Part shown: positions 1 to 10,500 of the stretch, piece after piece
Position numbering within the stretch: position 1 is the stretch's first letter
How the letters are laid out: the number at the start of each line of letters is the position of its first letter
Assembly: GCF_010731655.1 (NCBI RefSeq)
Contig: NZ_AP022619.1
Span: 2,790,001 to 2,854,000, forward strand
Reading direction: 5' to 3'
DNA: 64,000 bases
Source: Mycobacterium paraseoulense
Lineage (GTDB): Bacteria > Actinomycetota > Actinomycetes > Mycobacteriales > Mycobacteriaceae
Translations under genes and position numbers: made by a program
The notes under the pieces: model-generated
Databases searched by the model: none
What the model was told of the DNA's origin: nothing
Seen by the model: the letters and a program-made list of their open reading frames with translations, nothing else

Positions 1-525
1 GCCGAACTGGCCGAGGTCGGCTACGGCGGTCTGACGATGGAGGGGATCGCGGCGCGCGCCCACACCGGCAAGGCGGCCCTGTACCGGCGCTGGACCACCA
101 AGTGCGAGCTGGTGCATGCCGCCCTGGTCCACACCCTGCCGCCCGTGCCCGAGGCCCGGCCCGGCCGCTCGGCCCGGGAGAACCTGCTGACGGTGTTCAC
201 CGCCCACCGCGACGTCTGCGCCGGGAAGACCGCTTTCCCGGGCATGGCCACCGTCAACCAGCTCCTGCACGAACCGGAGATGCGCGCCATCTTCGCCGAC
301 GCCGTGGTGGCCCCGCGCCTGCAGATCGTCGAATCGATCCTGCAGGCCGCCGTGGCGGAGGGTGACCTCGATCCGGAGATGATCACCCCGCTGACCGCAC
401 GCATCGGCCCGGCCTTGATCAACCAGCATTTCCTGCTGACCGGATCGCCGCCGAACCGCCGGGAGCTGGCGCTCATCGTCGACGCGGTGATACCGCCGCG
501 CAAGGCGCGGGCGGCCTCCGACTAG
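1..525 (+). CDS. TetR family regulator, C-terminal part (5' end outside window)
   Basis: The reading frame is open from base 1, so the start lies upstream of the window. The visible 174 residues begin inside the TetR DNA-binding domain: TMEGIAARA followed by GKAALYRRW and TTKCELVHAAL is the usual helix-turn-helix and start of helix 4. The remainder is a helical ligand-binding domain of the TetR_C class with no recognisable ligand motif. It ends 28 bp from the stop of the convergent lpqW gene. The position fits the TetR gene next to lpqW in M. tuberculosis (Rv1167c, from memory). Its target cannot be inferred because its promoter is not in the window. Confidence 0.85.
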   Translation, partial: AELAEVGYGGLTMEGIAARAHTGKAALYRRWTTKCELVHAALVHTLPPVPEARPGRSARENLLTVFTAHRDVCAGKTAFPGMATVNQLLHEPEMRAIFADAVVAPRLQIVESILQAAVAEGDLDPEMITPLTARIGPALINQHFLLTGSPPNRRELALIVDAVIPPRKARAASD

Positions 526-553
526 GGCGCGACCACAGACCGGCGAGGCCGGC

Positions 554-2428
554 TCAGGGCCCGGTCTTGATCCATTGGCCGGCGTCGCCGACGATCCCGA
601 CCGGCACTGCACCCGAGAGGCTGACGTTCTGCACGCTGGGGCCCGCGGCCACGATCGTGGTGTCCTGCAGGATCGGCAGCACGGTCGACATGTTCCACAG
701 TCGCGGCTCGACCGCGGTGATCACGTCGTTGATGTTCTTGGTGCCGTTGAGCGCGGCGTCGATGTTCGACTGCACGCTGCGATCGCAGATCCCGGTGAGG
801 TTCGACGGCGCCTGCACCAGCGCGTTGGGGTCCGCCGGGCGGCTGGGCGGGGTCGAGGTCGGTGTCGTGGCGGAGGTGGCGGGCGCGGTGGTGGTCGGCG
901 AGGACGGGGTGGTGGTCGGCCCCGTCGACGTCGGTACCTGCGTCGCCTGCAGCGCCGGGCAGCCGTACCGCGACGCCAGGCGCGTCGCCAGGCTCCCGCC
1001 CGCCTGGTGCCAGCCGATGATCGCGTCCACCTGGTTGTTGTTCAGCGCGTCCCGATACAGCGTCACCGGGTCCAGCGCGAGCACGCTGGCGGCGATGCCC
1101 ACATTGCGCAACTGGTCGGCCGCGGTGTTGGCCACGGCCACCGACGTCGGGTCGTTGGCCGCCACTCCGATGACCAGCGACAGCTGTTGGCCGTCCTTGC
1201 TGATCCGGCCGCGGATTACTTCGGGCGGCCCGTTGTTCGCCGGGGTCGGCGCCGGCGACGCCGACGAGTTGCCCTCCACCTTGTAACCGGATCCCTCCAA
1301 CAACCCCAGCGCCGCCGGCGTCGTCATCGCGGGCGGTGCGGTCGGTTCGTAGCCCGGGTCGCTGGGCGCGCGGATCTGGGCCTGGTCGAGCGTGACCGTG
1401 TTGTCGCTGCCCGCGCCCACCGCCGCCAGCAGGTCGACGTCGAGCAGCCCCAGGATCGCCTTGCGCACCTGCGCGTCGGCCAGCTTGGGCTCGTTGGCCC
1501 GCAACGTCAGCTGCATGACCCGGGGCGTCACGATCCGGGCGGTGCGCACGTCGGGGATGGCGGACAGCTGCGCGAACGCCGCCGATCCGCCGTGCACCTG
1601 GGCCACCTGGGTGTCGCCGTTGCGGACCGAATCGGCCAGCGCCGCAGGCGCTCCGGCGCGCCGGAACAGGATGAGCGCGGGCTTGGCCGGTGATCCCCAG
1701 TAGCGGTCGTTGCGGGCCACCAGGATCTCGTCGCGCTGCGGATCGATGCTCTCCACGCGGAACTGGCCGCCGGTGACCGGCAGCGCCCGGGCCAGCCCGG
1801 ACGCGAACCCGCCCGGCACGTCCTTGACGATGTGCGCCGGAAGGATGTTGCTGAACAGCTCTTTCCACGACGGATACGGCTGGGCGAAGGTGACCACCGC
1901 CTGCTTGCCGCCCTCGAGCGACTGCACGCCGGTGATCAGGTCGTAGCCGGCCGGGTCGATGACGCCGGGCTGGCTGACCATCTGCCGCCACAGGTACCAG
2001 AAGTCATCGGCGGCGATCGGGGCGTTGTCGGTCCACTGCGCCTCCGGCCGGATCTTGTAGGTCACCGTGAACGGGTTCTGGCTGGTGACCTCGGCGGAGT
2101 CGAGCAGGGTCGGGTCCATTTCCCAGCGGGAACCGGTCGGCGTGCCAGGGTCGGGCACCGGCCGGAACGCGCTGGGCAGCACCAGCGCGCTGATCGCCGC
2201 GTTCACCGGGGACAGGTCGGACAGCAGGTGCGGGTTGAAGCCGGCGCCGATCGAGTCGATGCCCATGATGATCTGCGTCGGCCGCGGCGGCGGCGGCGGC
2301 GAGTTGTGCGGCGTGTCCGTGCTCTGCGGCGCCGGCGGGGGGTTGACCGTGCACGCCGCGAGCGCCAGTCCGGACAGCGAGACGACCACGCCGACCGTCA
2401 TAAACAAGCGGCGGGCACGCGTCGGCAT
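554..2428 (-). CDS. lpqW: LpqW, substrate-binding-fold lipoprotein controlling PIM/LAM synthesis
   Basis: This is a 624-residue lipoprotein with the fold of oligopeptide-binding proteins (SBP_bac_5). In mycobacteria LpqW does not import peptides; it channels phosphatidylinositol mannoside intermediates at the PimE branch point towards lipomannan and LAM. The start at 2428 gives a normal signal peptide with a basic MPTRARRL stretch, a hydrophobic core and the lipobox LAAC. A longer start at 2473 would run into typA and add residues before the signal. A Pro/Thr/Ser-rich insertion near residues 500-540 is typical of the family. The C terminus ([19 protein letters not shown]) is strongly LpqW-like. 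It lies 51 bp after typA on the same strand, and pimE is about 10 kb away. Confidence 0.93.
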   Translation of the reverse strand: MPTRARRLFMTVGVVVSLSGLALAACTVNPPPAPQSTDTPHNSPPPPPRPTQIIMGIDSIGAGFNPHLLSDLSPVNAAISALVLPSAFRPVPDPGTPTGSRWEMDPTLLDSAEVTSQNPFTVTYKIRPEAQWTDNAPIAADDFWYLWRQMVSQPGVIDPAGYDLITGVQSLEGGKQAVVTFAQPYPSWKELFSNILPAHIVKDVPGGFASGLARALPVTGGQFRVESIDPQRDEILVARNDRYWGSPAKPALILFRRAGAPAALADSVRNGDTQVAQVHGGSAAFAQLSAIPDVRTARIVTPRVMQLTLRANEPKLADAQVRKAILGLLDVDLLAAVGAGSDNTVTLDQAQIRAPSDPGYEPTAPPAMTTPAALGLLEGSGYKVEGNSSASPAPTPANNGPPEVIRGRISKDGQQLSLVIGVAANDPTSVAVANTAADQLRNVGIAASVLALDPVTLYRDALNNNQVDAIIGWHQAGGSLATRLASRYGCPALQATQVPTSTGPTTTPSSPTTTAPATSATTPTSTPPSRPADPNALVQAPSNLTGICDRSVQSNIDAALNGTKNINDVITAVEPRLWNMSTVLPILQDTTIVAAGPSVQNVSLSGAVPVGIVGDAGQWIKTGP

Positions 2429-2479
2429 GCCGATCAGGGTATCGAGCAGCCGCCCGGCGGCCCGCCCGAGCACGCGCGG

Positions 2480-4369
2480 CTAACCCCGTGCCTTGGCGCG
2501 CGACCGGCTGCGCGCCCGGGTCGTGGCGTCCAACTCGACCTTGCGCACCCGGACGATTTCCGGGGTCACCTCCACGCACTCGTCCTGCGCGCAGAACTCC
2601 ATGGCCTGTTCCAGGTCGAGCTCGAGCGGCTTGGCCAGGGTCTCGATGACGTCCGCGGTCGACGACCTCATGTTGGTGAGCTTCTTCTCCCGGGTGACGT
2701 TGATGTCGAGATCCTCGGCGCGCGGGTTGATTCCGACGACCATGCCCTCATAGGTGTCCTGGCCGGGCTCGACGAAGAACTGGCCACGGTCGGCGAGCTG
2801 AATCAGGGCGAACGGCGTGATGGTGCCGGCGCGGTCGGAGACCAGCGACCCGGTGTGGCGGGCCCGGATCTCCCCGGCCCACGGCCGGTAGCCGTCGAAC
2901 ACGGCGTTGGCGATGCCGGTGCCCCGGGTGATCGTCAGGAAATCGGTGCGGAAGCCGATCAGGCCGCGGCTGGGGACGATGAAATCCATCCGGACCCAGC
3001 CGGCCGCGTGGTTGGTCATCTCCTCCATGCGGCCCTTGCGGGCCGCCATCAGCTGGGTGATCGCGCCGACGAACTCTTCTGGGCAGTCGATCGTCATCGC
3101 CTCGAAGGGCTCGTGCAGCCTGCCGTCGATCGTGCGGGTCACCACCTGCGGCTTGCCGACCGTGAGCTCGAAGCCCTCCCGGCGCATCTGCTCGACCAGC
3201 ACCGCCAGCGCGAGCTCGCCGCGGCCCTGCACTTCCCACGCGTCGGGCCGGCCGATGTCCACGACCCGGATCGACACGTTGCCGACCAGCTCTTGGTCGA
3301 GCCGGCCGCGGACCATGCGCGCGGTCAGCTTGTGGCCCGACACCTTCCCGGCCAGCGGCGAGGTGTTGGTGCCGATCGTCACCGAGATCGCCGGCTCGTC
3401 GACGGTGATCCGCGGCAGCGCGTGGGCGTGGTCGGGGTCGGCCAGCGTGTCACCGATCATGATCTCGGGCAGGCCGGCCACCGCCACGATGTCACCGGCG
3501 ATCGCCTCCTCGGTGGGGCTGCGCTCGACGCCCTCGGTCGCGAGCAGCTCGGTGATCTTGGCGCTGGTGATGACGGGCAGCCCGTCGACCTCGCGCATCC
3601 AGGCGACCTGCTGGCCCTTGCGCAGTTTGCCGTTGTAGATGCGGATCAGGGCGAGCCTTCCGAGGAAGGCCGACGCGTCGAGGTTGGTCACCAGCGCCTG
3701 CAGCGGCGCCTCGGGATCCCCTGCCGGCGCGGGGATGTGCTCCATCAGGACGTCGAACAAGGGGTCGAGGTTGTCGCCGTCGGGAATCTCGCCGTTGGCC
3801 GGCTGGGTGGTGCTGGCCACGCCGGCCCGCCCGGACGCGTAGAGCGTCGGCAGGCCCAGCGCGTGCTCGGCGGCCTTGGCCGCCTCGTCGTCGAGGTCCG
3901 ATGCGACGTCCAGCAGCAGGTCGTGGCTCGCGTCCACCACCTCGGCGATGCGCGCGTCGGGCCGGTCGGTCTTGTTGACGACGAGGATCACCGGCAGGTG
4001 CGCGGTAAGCGCCTTGCGCAGCACGAACCGCGTCTGGGGCAGCGGCCCCTCGGACGCGTCGACCAGCAGCAGCACCCCGTCCACCATCGACAGCCCGCGC
4101 TCCACCTCACCGCCGAAGTCGGCGTGGCCCGGGGTGTCGATCACGTTGATGACCGTGACCGTTCCGTCCGGGTTGTGGCGATGCACGGCGGTGTTCTTGG
4201 CCAGGATGGTGATGCCCTTTTCCTTCTCGAGGTCACCGCTGTCCATGATGCGTTCCTGGGTGTCGTCACCGCGGTGGTGCAGCGCCCCGGACTGCCGCAG
4301 CATCGCGTCCACCAGGGTCGTTTTGCCGTGGTCGACGTGGGCGACGATGGCGACGTTACGGAATGGCAC
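2480..4369 (-). CDS. typA: TypA/BipA ribosome-associated GTPase
   Basis: This is a 629-residue translational GTPase of the EF-G superfamily that binds 70S ribosomes and helps 50S assembly and stress adaptation. The G domain starts at once: AHVDHGKTT (G1), [14 protein letters not shown] (G3) and NKTDRP (G4), followed by the EF-Tu domain 2-like, EF-G_C-like and BipA-specific C-terminal parts. I chose the GTG at 4369 ([18 protein letters not shown]) because BipA proteins begin a few residues before the G1 motif. The frame runs upstream to 4483, but that stretch is arginine/proline-rich spacer. It lies between narI and lpqW on the same strand. A short basic tail ([12 protein letters not shown]) ends the protein. 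Confidence 0.95.
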   Translation of the reverse strand: MPFRNVAIVAHVDHGKTTLVDAMLRQSGALHHRGDDTQERIMDSGDLEKEKGITILAKNTAVHRHNPDGTVTVINVIDTPGHADFGGEVERGLSMVDGVLLLVDASEGPLPQTRFVLRKALTAHLPVILVVNKTDRPDARIAEVVDASHDLLLDVASDLDDEAAKAAEHALGLPTLYASGRAGVASTTQPANGEIPDGDNLDPLFDVLMEHIPAPAGDPEAPLQALVTNLDASAFLGRLALIRIYNGKLRKGQQVAWMREVDGLPVITSAKITELLATEGVERSPTEEAIAGDIVAVAGLPEIMIGDTLADPDHAHALPRITVDEPAISVTIGTNTSPLAGKVSGHKLTARMVRGRLDQELVGNVSIRVVDIGRPDAWEVQGRGELALAVLVEQMRREGFELTVGKPQVVTRTIDGRLHEPFEAMTIDCPEEFVGAITQLMAARKGRMEEMTNHAAGWVRMDFIVPSRGLIGFRTDFLTITRGTGIANAVFDGYRPWAGEIRARHTGSLVSDRAGTITPFALIQLADRGQFFVEPGQDTYEGMVVGINPRAEDLDINVTREKKLTNMRSSTADVIETLAKPLELDLEQAMEFCAQDECVEVTPEIVRVRKVELDATTRARSRSRAKARG

Positions 4370-4520
4370 GTCGGTGATTGTGGCAGCGGAGGGCCGTACA
4401 AAGCGAACTGGCAGGCGCCCGGGGCCGCGGTCCGGTGTGCGTGCAGGGCGGCCCGGCACGGCGTGTCGGCGCCGTGGCCGCACACCGAAAGCCCGGGCCG
4501 CACACTCGGTGGCCGGCCCG

Positions 4521-5252
4521 CTACCAGCCCCTGCGGCGGGGCGCCGTGCCGACCAATTCGCCCTTGGTCGCCTCGTCGCGGCTGCGGTAGACGATGTAGG
4601 GCCGGAACAGGTAGGCGACCGGCGCGCTCAACATGTGCACCAGCCGGGTGAACGGCAACAGGGTGAACAGCACCATGCCGATCAGGGCGTGCAGCTGGTA
4701 GTCCAGCGGCGCGTTGATCATCACCTCGCCGTGTGGCTGGAAGATCCAGATCCGGCGGAACCACAGGCCGACCGTGTAGCGGTAGTGGAACTCGCCGCCG
4801 TGCGGGCCGGTGCCGATCAGGTCGCAGTACAGGCCCACCACGATGGCCAGCACCAGCACCACGTACATCACCTTGTCGCCGCGGGTGGTGGCCATGGACA
4901 CCGCCGGGCGGGTGAACCGCCGGTAGATCAGCAACCCGATGCCGGCCAGGGTGGCAATCCCCGCCACCGACCCGGCGATGACCGCCTGCAGATGATAGGC
5001 GTGGTCGCTCACCTTGAGCAGGTGCGTCACCCGCGGCGGGATGAACAGCCCCATCACGTGCCCGGCGAAGACCGCCAGGATGCCGAAGTGAAACATCGGG
5101 CTGGCGATCCGCAGCAGCCGCGACTCGTAGATCTGCGAGGAGCGGGAGGTCCAGCCGAACTTGTCGTAGCGGTAGCGCCACCAGGTGCCGACGATCAACA
5201 CCGTCAGCGTGACGTAGGGCGCGATGTCCCAGAACAACACGTTGCTAAACAC
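4521..5252 (-). CDS. narI: NarI, nitrate reductase gamma subunit (cytochrome b)
   Basis: This is the 243-residue membrane subunit of respiratory nitrate reductase. It carries two b hemes and passes electrons from menaquinol to NarH. Five hydrophobic segments are visible, with the expected histidines in ILAVFAGHVMGLF, KVSDHAYHLQAV and LPFTRLVHMLSAP. The sequence near the C terminus (YRSRDEATKGELVGTAPRRRGW) is the cytoplasmic tail. The gene overlaps narJ by 8 bp (5245-5252), so it is the last gene of narGHJI and translationally coupled. A 151-bp gap follows before typA. Confidence 0.95.
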   Translation of the reverse strand: MFSNVLFWDIAPYVTLTVLIVGTWWRYRYDKFGWTSRSSQIYESRLLRIASPMFHFGILAVFAGHVMGLFIPPRVTHLLKVSDHAYHLQAVIAGSVAGIATLAGIGLLIYRRFTRPAVSMATTRGDKVMYVVLVLAIVVGLYCDLIGTGPHGGEFHYRYTVGLWFRRIWIFQPHGEVMINAPLDYQLHALIGMVLFTLLPFTRLVHMLSAPVAYLFRPYIVYRSRDEATKGELVGTAPRRRGW

Positions 5253-5910
5253 CTGGCGCTCCTTCGCGTCGGGGCGGCACGGTCAAGTTGAAGGGTTGCA
5301 GCCCAACGGCTTCCGCGGGCGGCCCGGCCTTGGCCAGGCGCTGCGCGCGGCGCACGTCCTGATCGGTCGCGGCCGGCAGCGTCGCGCACACCGCCGCCAC
5401 GGTGGGCTCGTAGGGCGACTTCGCGTCGGCGAGCGCGCCCCGCAACACGTCGATCGGGACGCGGTGCTCGGCCAGCAGCCGCCGCCCGGCCCCGGGATCG
5501 ACGGTGGCGGCGAATTCCAGCACGACGGGCAGGTGGTCGGGCGCCTCGGCGTGCGGGGGCTGCACCCCCGATTCCCGGTAGGTGGCGGCGAACTCCACCA
5601 TCTCCCGGCCGCGGTTGCGGGTGTCGCCGGCGGTCCAGTACGTCAGGTACATCGTGCAGTGGCGCCGCATGTCGAACGTGGCGACGTAGTCCATCGCGGC
5701 GGCCATGGGTTCGCGAGCGCGCAGCGCGGCCAGCGTCTGCGCGAGCAGCGCCGCCGCGGGCCCGCCGATGTGGCTGAGCAGCTCCTCGACGGTGTCCAGC
5801 CGACCCGGCAACTCGTCGTCCGGGTAGGCCAGCAGCAGCGATGCGGCCTGCCACACCAGCCGGTCCTGCAGGATGTCGGCGCGTCCCCGGCGCCCGGCCA
5901 GCAGCCTCAT
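5245..5910 (-). CDS. narJ: NarJ, nitrate reductase assembly chaperone
   Basis: This is a 221-residue chaperone of the NarJ/DMSO reductase-maturation family, which binds apo-NarG and helps insert the molybdenum cofactor and the FS0 cluster. It is not part of the mature enzyme. The region around YVATFDMRRHCTMYLTYW with the following GDTRNRG is the family signature. I placed the start at the ATG at 5910, which overlaps the narH stop as ATGA. The open frame upstream to 6108 is only a shadow of narH. The 3' end overlaps narI by 8 bp. Confidence 0.93.
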   Translation of the reverse strand: MRLLAGRRGRADILQDRLVWQAASLLLAYPDDELPGRLDTVEELLSHIGGPAAALLAQTLAALRAREPMAAAMDYVATFDMRRHCTMYLTYWTAGDTRNRGREMVEFAATYRESGVQPPHAEAPDHLPVVLEFAATVDPGAGRRLLAEHRVPIDVLRGALADAKSPYEPTVAAVCATLPAATDQDVRRAQRLAKAGPPAEAVGLQPFNLTVPPRREGAPGV

Positions 5911-7529
5911 CGCTTCTGCTCTTCGGGGAACATCCCCGCGGGCACCTGGCGGCCGTCCCAGTTCAGCAGGTTCACCCGCGCGGACCGGTGACCGTTGACC
6001 GGCTCCTCGCCGCCCGGCCGCTTGAGCGCGTGGAACGTCTCCACGGACACGGGCACCGGTTCGCCCGACTCGTACATGCCCGGGCCGCCGTCGCCCGTCA
6101 ACGAGCAACCCATGTCCTCGAGGTCACGGGCCTGCGGGGCGAACGCGGTCGGAATGACGTACCGTTCTTCGTATTTCGCGATCGCCAGCAGCCGGTACAT
6201 CTCGTAGATCTGCTCTTCGGTCATCCCCACCGAATGCGGGATTTGCGGCTGGGTTTCGCGCCCGAGATTGATGTCGCGCATGTAGGAACGCATCGCCGCG
6301 AGCCGCCGCAGCACGCCCTCGACCACAGCGGTGTCACCGGCGGTGAACAGTTCGGCCAGGTACTGCATGGGGATGCGCAGCGCGTCCAGCGCGCCGAAGA
6401 GGTTGCCCAGCTCCTCCCCGTCATGGCCGTCCCGGCTGACCGCGTCGACCACTGGCGACAGCGGCGGGATGTACCAGACCATCGGCATGGTGCGGTATTC
6501 GGGGTGCAGGGGCAGCGCGACCTTGTAGTCGTTGATCAGCGCGTACACCGGCGAGCGCTGTGCGGCCTCGATCCACTCGTCGGAGATGCCCTCCGCGCGG
6601 GCGGCGGTGATCACCTCGGGATCGTTGGGATCCAACAGGATTCGGCACTGCGCCTCGTACAGGTCGGTGTCGTTCTCCACCGACGCCGCCTCCAGCACGC
6701 GGTCGACGTCGTAGAGCACCAGGCCCAGATACCGCAGTCGGCCCACGCACGTCTCCGAGCAGATGGTCGGCAGGCCGACCTCCATCCGCGGGTAGCACAG
6801 CGTGCACTTCTCGGCCTTGCCTGTCTTGTGGTTGAAATACACCTTCTTGTAAGGACATCCGGAGACGCACATCCGCCAGCCGCGGCAGCGGTCCTGGTCG
6901 ACCAGGACGATGCCGTCCTCGCTGCGTTTGTACATCGCGCCCGACGGGCACGACGCCACGCAGGAGGGGTTGAGGCAGTGCTCGCAGATCCGGGGCAGGT
7001 AGAACATGAAGGTCTCTTCGAGCGCGAGCTTGACGTCCTCGCTGACCTTCTTCAGGATCGGGTCGCCGGCCAGGATCTCCGGCGACCCGGACAAGTTGTC
7101 ATCCCAGTTCGGTCCCCACGAGATTTTCATCGGTTCGCCGGTGATGAGGCTCTTCGGCGCGGCCGTGGGGAACGTGTCACCCGCGGGCGCGGTGGTCAGG
7201 TTCTCGTAGTCGTAGGTCCAGGGCTCGTAGTAGTCGTCGATGATGGGCAGCCGGGGGTTGGCGAAGATGCGCAACAGCTTGTGGATGCGGCCGCCGTCGC
7301 GCAGCCGCAACCGGCCCTTCTTGTCGCGAATCCAGCCACCGCGCCACCGCTCCTGGTCTTCGTAAGTGCGCGGATAGCCTTGGCCGGGGCGGGTTTCGAC
7401 GTTGTTGAACCACACGTACTCGGTGCCGGGGCGGTTCGTCCAGGCCTGCTTGCAGGTGACCGAGCAGGTGTGGCAGCCGATGCACTTGTCGAGGTTCATC
7501 ACCATCGCCAGCTGCGCCATGACTTTCAT
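5907..7529 (-). CDS. narH: NarH, nitrate reductase beta subunit (iron-sulfur)
   Basis: This 540-residue subunit carries four Fe-S clusters between NarI hemes and the NarG molybdenum site. The N terminus MVMNLDKCIGCHTCSVTCK holds the first ferredoxin-type cysteine motif. Further clusters lie at CEHCLNPSCVASCPSG, near residues 180-195, and CRGWRMCVSGCPYKK. In the latter a tryptophan sits where a cysteine would complete a [4Fe-4S] motif, which is the hallmark of the NarH [3Fe-4S] cluster. The gene begins 25 bp after narG and overlaps narJ by 4 bp. The protein faces the cytoplasm as part of the NarGHI complex. Confidence 0.96.
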   Translation of the reverse strand: MKVMAQLAMVMNLDKCIGCHTCSVTCKQAWTNRPGTEYVWFNNVETRPGQGYPRTYEDQERWRGGWIRDKKGRLRLRDGGRIHKLLRIFANPRLPIIDDYYEPWTYDYENLTTAPAGDTFPTAAPKSLITGEPMKISWGPNWDDNLSGSPEILAGDPILKKVSEDVKLALEETFMFYLPRICEHCLNPSCVASCPSGAMYKRSEDGIVLVDQDRCRGWRMCVSGCPYKKVYFNHKTGKAEKCTLCYPRMEVGLPTICSETCVGRLRYLGLVLYDVDRVLEAASVENDTDLYEAQCRILLDPNDPEVITAARAEGISDEWIEAAQRSPVYALINDYKVALPLHPEYRTMPMVWYIPPLSPVVDAVSRDGHDGEELGNLFGALDALRIPMQYLAELFTAGDTAVVEGVLRRLAAMRSYMRDINLGRETQPQIPHSVGMTEEQIYEMYRLLAIAKYEERYVIPTAFAPQARDLEDMGCSLTGDGGPGMYESGEPVPVSVETFHALKRPGGEEPVNGHRSARVNLLNWDGRQVPAGMFPEEQKR

Positions 7530-7554
7530 GAGGGCCTCGCTTCCCGTGCGCGCA

Positions 7555-10500
7555 TCAGTACGTCACATCCTGACTGCGACGGCGCACCACGGTGACCTCG
7601 TCGCGCTGGTTGCCGGTCGGTCCCATGTAGTTGAAGGCGAACGCGTGCTGGCCATAACCCCCGGCGAGATGGCTGGGCTTGATGCGGACGCGGGTCAGCG
7701 CGTTGTGGTTGCCGCCGCGCTTGTTGTTGGTTTCGGTGCGGGGTGTGTCGACCGTGCGCTCCTGCACGTGGTAGACGAAGACCACGCCGTCGGGCATCCG
7801 GTGGCTGACGATGGCCCGGCACACGTAGATGCCGTTGGCGTTGACCGCCTCGACCCAATCATTGTCGCGCACTTGCAGTTTGGCCGCGTCGCCCGGACTC
7901 ATCCACATCGTCGGTCCGCCCCGTGACAACGACAGCATGTAGAGGTTGTCCTGGTAGGTGGAGTGGAACGACCACTTTGAATGCGGCGTCAAATACCGCA
8001 CGGTCAGCCCGATCCCGTCGTCGGTGGGACCGAGCTCGGGCTGCCCGAACAGCCGCGCCATGTCCAGCGGCGGGCGGAACACCGGCAGGTGCTCGCCGAG
8101 TTCCTCGACCCAGTCGTGGGCCAGATAGAAGTGCATCCGCCCGGTGAGCGTGTGGAACGGCTTCAGGTTTTCGATGTTGATGGTGAACGGCGCGTAGCGG
8201 CGCCCGCCGGCCTCGCTGCCCGACCACTCGGGGCTGGTGATCACCGGGACGGGACGCGCCTGGGTGTCGGCGTAGCTGATGCGCCGGTCTTCGCTGCCCT
8301 CGGCCAGGTGCGCCAACCGCTGGCCCGTCCGCTTTTCCAGCTCGCGGAAGCCCTCGACGGCGAGCCGGCCGTTGGTGGTCCCGGACAGCAGCAGCAGCAC
8401 GTCGGCCATCCGCGCGGCGGTGGTGATGGCCGGGCGGCCCGCTGCCGCACCGGAATTCATCACCCCGAACTTGGCCGCCAGCTCCTCGACCTCCCGGAAC
8501 GGGTGCACGGTGACGCCCTTGGTGGTGAGCCCGAACGTGTCGACCAGCGGGCCCAGGGTTTGCCATTTGTCGTAGATCGCGCCGTAATCGCGTTCCACCA
8601 CGGTGAGTTTGGGCATGGTCCGCCCGGGCACCGGCGTCGCGCCGCTGTGCAGCCAGTCTTGTTCCGTGCCGTCGGGATAGGCCATCGCGTCGGGCGTGTC
8701 GTGCTGCAGCGCGGTCAGGACCACGTCGCTGCGGGTGCCCAGGTGACGCTTGGCCAGCGCACTGAACGCGCGCGCGATCGCACCGAAAGCCTCGAAATCC
8801 GAACGGGTCTCCCAGGGCGGGTCGGTCGCGGCGCTGAACGCGTGCACGAACGGGTGCATGTCCGTGCTCGAGATGTCCGCCTTCTCGTACCACGTCGCCG
8901 CCGGCAGCACGATATCCGAGACCAGCGTCGTCGACGTCATCCGGAAGTCGATCGACATCATCAGGTCGAGCTTGCCCTCGGGGATGTCCCCCTCGCACAC
9001 CACGTCGGCGGGCGGCACGCCGTCGGTCGGCGGTTCGGCCTGCACGTTGGAATCGGTGCCCAGCAGGTGGCGCAGGAAGTATTCGCCGCCCTTGCCCGAC
9101 GACCCGATCAGGTTGGCCCGCCAAACCGTAAGCACCCGAGGCCAGTTGACCGGATTGTCGGGATCGGTGACGGATAGCTTGAGTTTGCGGTCGCGAAGTT
9201 GCTCGGCGACGTAGTCGGCCACGTCGCGGCCCGCGGTGCGCGCCTCGTCGGCGACGTCCAGGCTGGACCGGTCGAACTGGGGGTAGAACGGGCTCCAGCC
9301 CATGGCCGTCGCCGAGGCCAGCAGGTCCATCGTGTGCTTGCCGGCAAATCGTCCCCGGCCCAGCGGGCTGGCCAGTTTGTCGGCGCCGTAGCCGTCATAG
9401 CGCCACTGGTCGGTGTGCGCGTACCAGTAGGACGCGCCCGGCACCTGCCGCGGCGGGCGCACCCAGTCCGTGGCCATCGCCATCGTCTGAAACCCGGTGA
9501 GGGGCCGCACCTTTTCCTGGCCGACGTAGTGCGCCCAGCCCCCGCCGTTGCGTCCCATCGAGCCGGTCAGCATCAGCAGCGCGAGCACCGCCCGATAGAT
9601 GGCGTCGCCGTGGAACCACTGGCAGATGCCACTGCCCATGATGATCATCGACCGGCCGCCGGATTCCTCCGCGCTGCGCGCGAATTCCCTGGCGACGCGG
9701 ATGGCCTGCGCGGCCGACACCCCGGTGATCGCCTCCTGCCACGCGGGGGTGTTCTGCTGGGTCGGGTCGTCGTAGCCGGTGGGCCATTCGCCAGGCAGCC
9801 CCGGGCGGGCCACCCCGTACTGGGCGAGCATCAGGTCGAACACGGTGCACACGCGGTGCGTGCCGACGCGGCGCACCGGGACACCGCGGGCGATGGTGCT
9901 GCCTTCGCCGTTGAGGGTGTCGAAGCTGGCCAGGTGCACCACCGCGGTGTCGCCATCGCCGTTGGCGCCGTCGGCATTTCGCACACTCAGCGCCGGCACC
10001 AGGGTGCCCAGGTCGAGGTTCCACTTGCCGACGCCGTCCTCGCCGTAGCGGAATCCCAACGAGCCGTGGGGCACCACCACCGAGTCGCTGGACTCGTCCA
10101 GCACCGCCGGCTTGAGCGCCGCGTTCTCGACAGCCTCCCCGAGGTCCGCCGCGGTCAGGTTCTTGCCGGGCACCAGCATGTCGCCGCGCTCTTCCAGCTT
10201 GATCAGGAACGGCAGGTCGGTGTAGCGGCGTGCGAAGTCGCTGAAGAACGGAACCTCCTTCTGCACATAGCATTCCGAGAGAATGACGTGCCCCATCGCC
10301 ATCGCTAGCGCCCCATCGGTGCCGGCCGCGCACGGCATCCACTCGTCGGCGAACTTGGTGTTGTCGGCGTAGTCGGGGCTGACGGTCACCACCTTGGTGC
10401 CGCGGTAGCGCGCCTCGGCCATCCAGTGCGCGTCGGGGGTCCGGGTGATCGGCACGTTGGAGCCCCACATCATCAGATAGGCCGCGTCCCACCAGTCTCC

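Noticed and set aside
1832..4651. A 939-codon open frame on the plus strand across lpqW and typA
   Set aside because: It is antisense to two well-supported genes, rich in Arg/Gly/His/Ala as expected from third-position GC bias, and has no protein-like motif.
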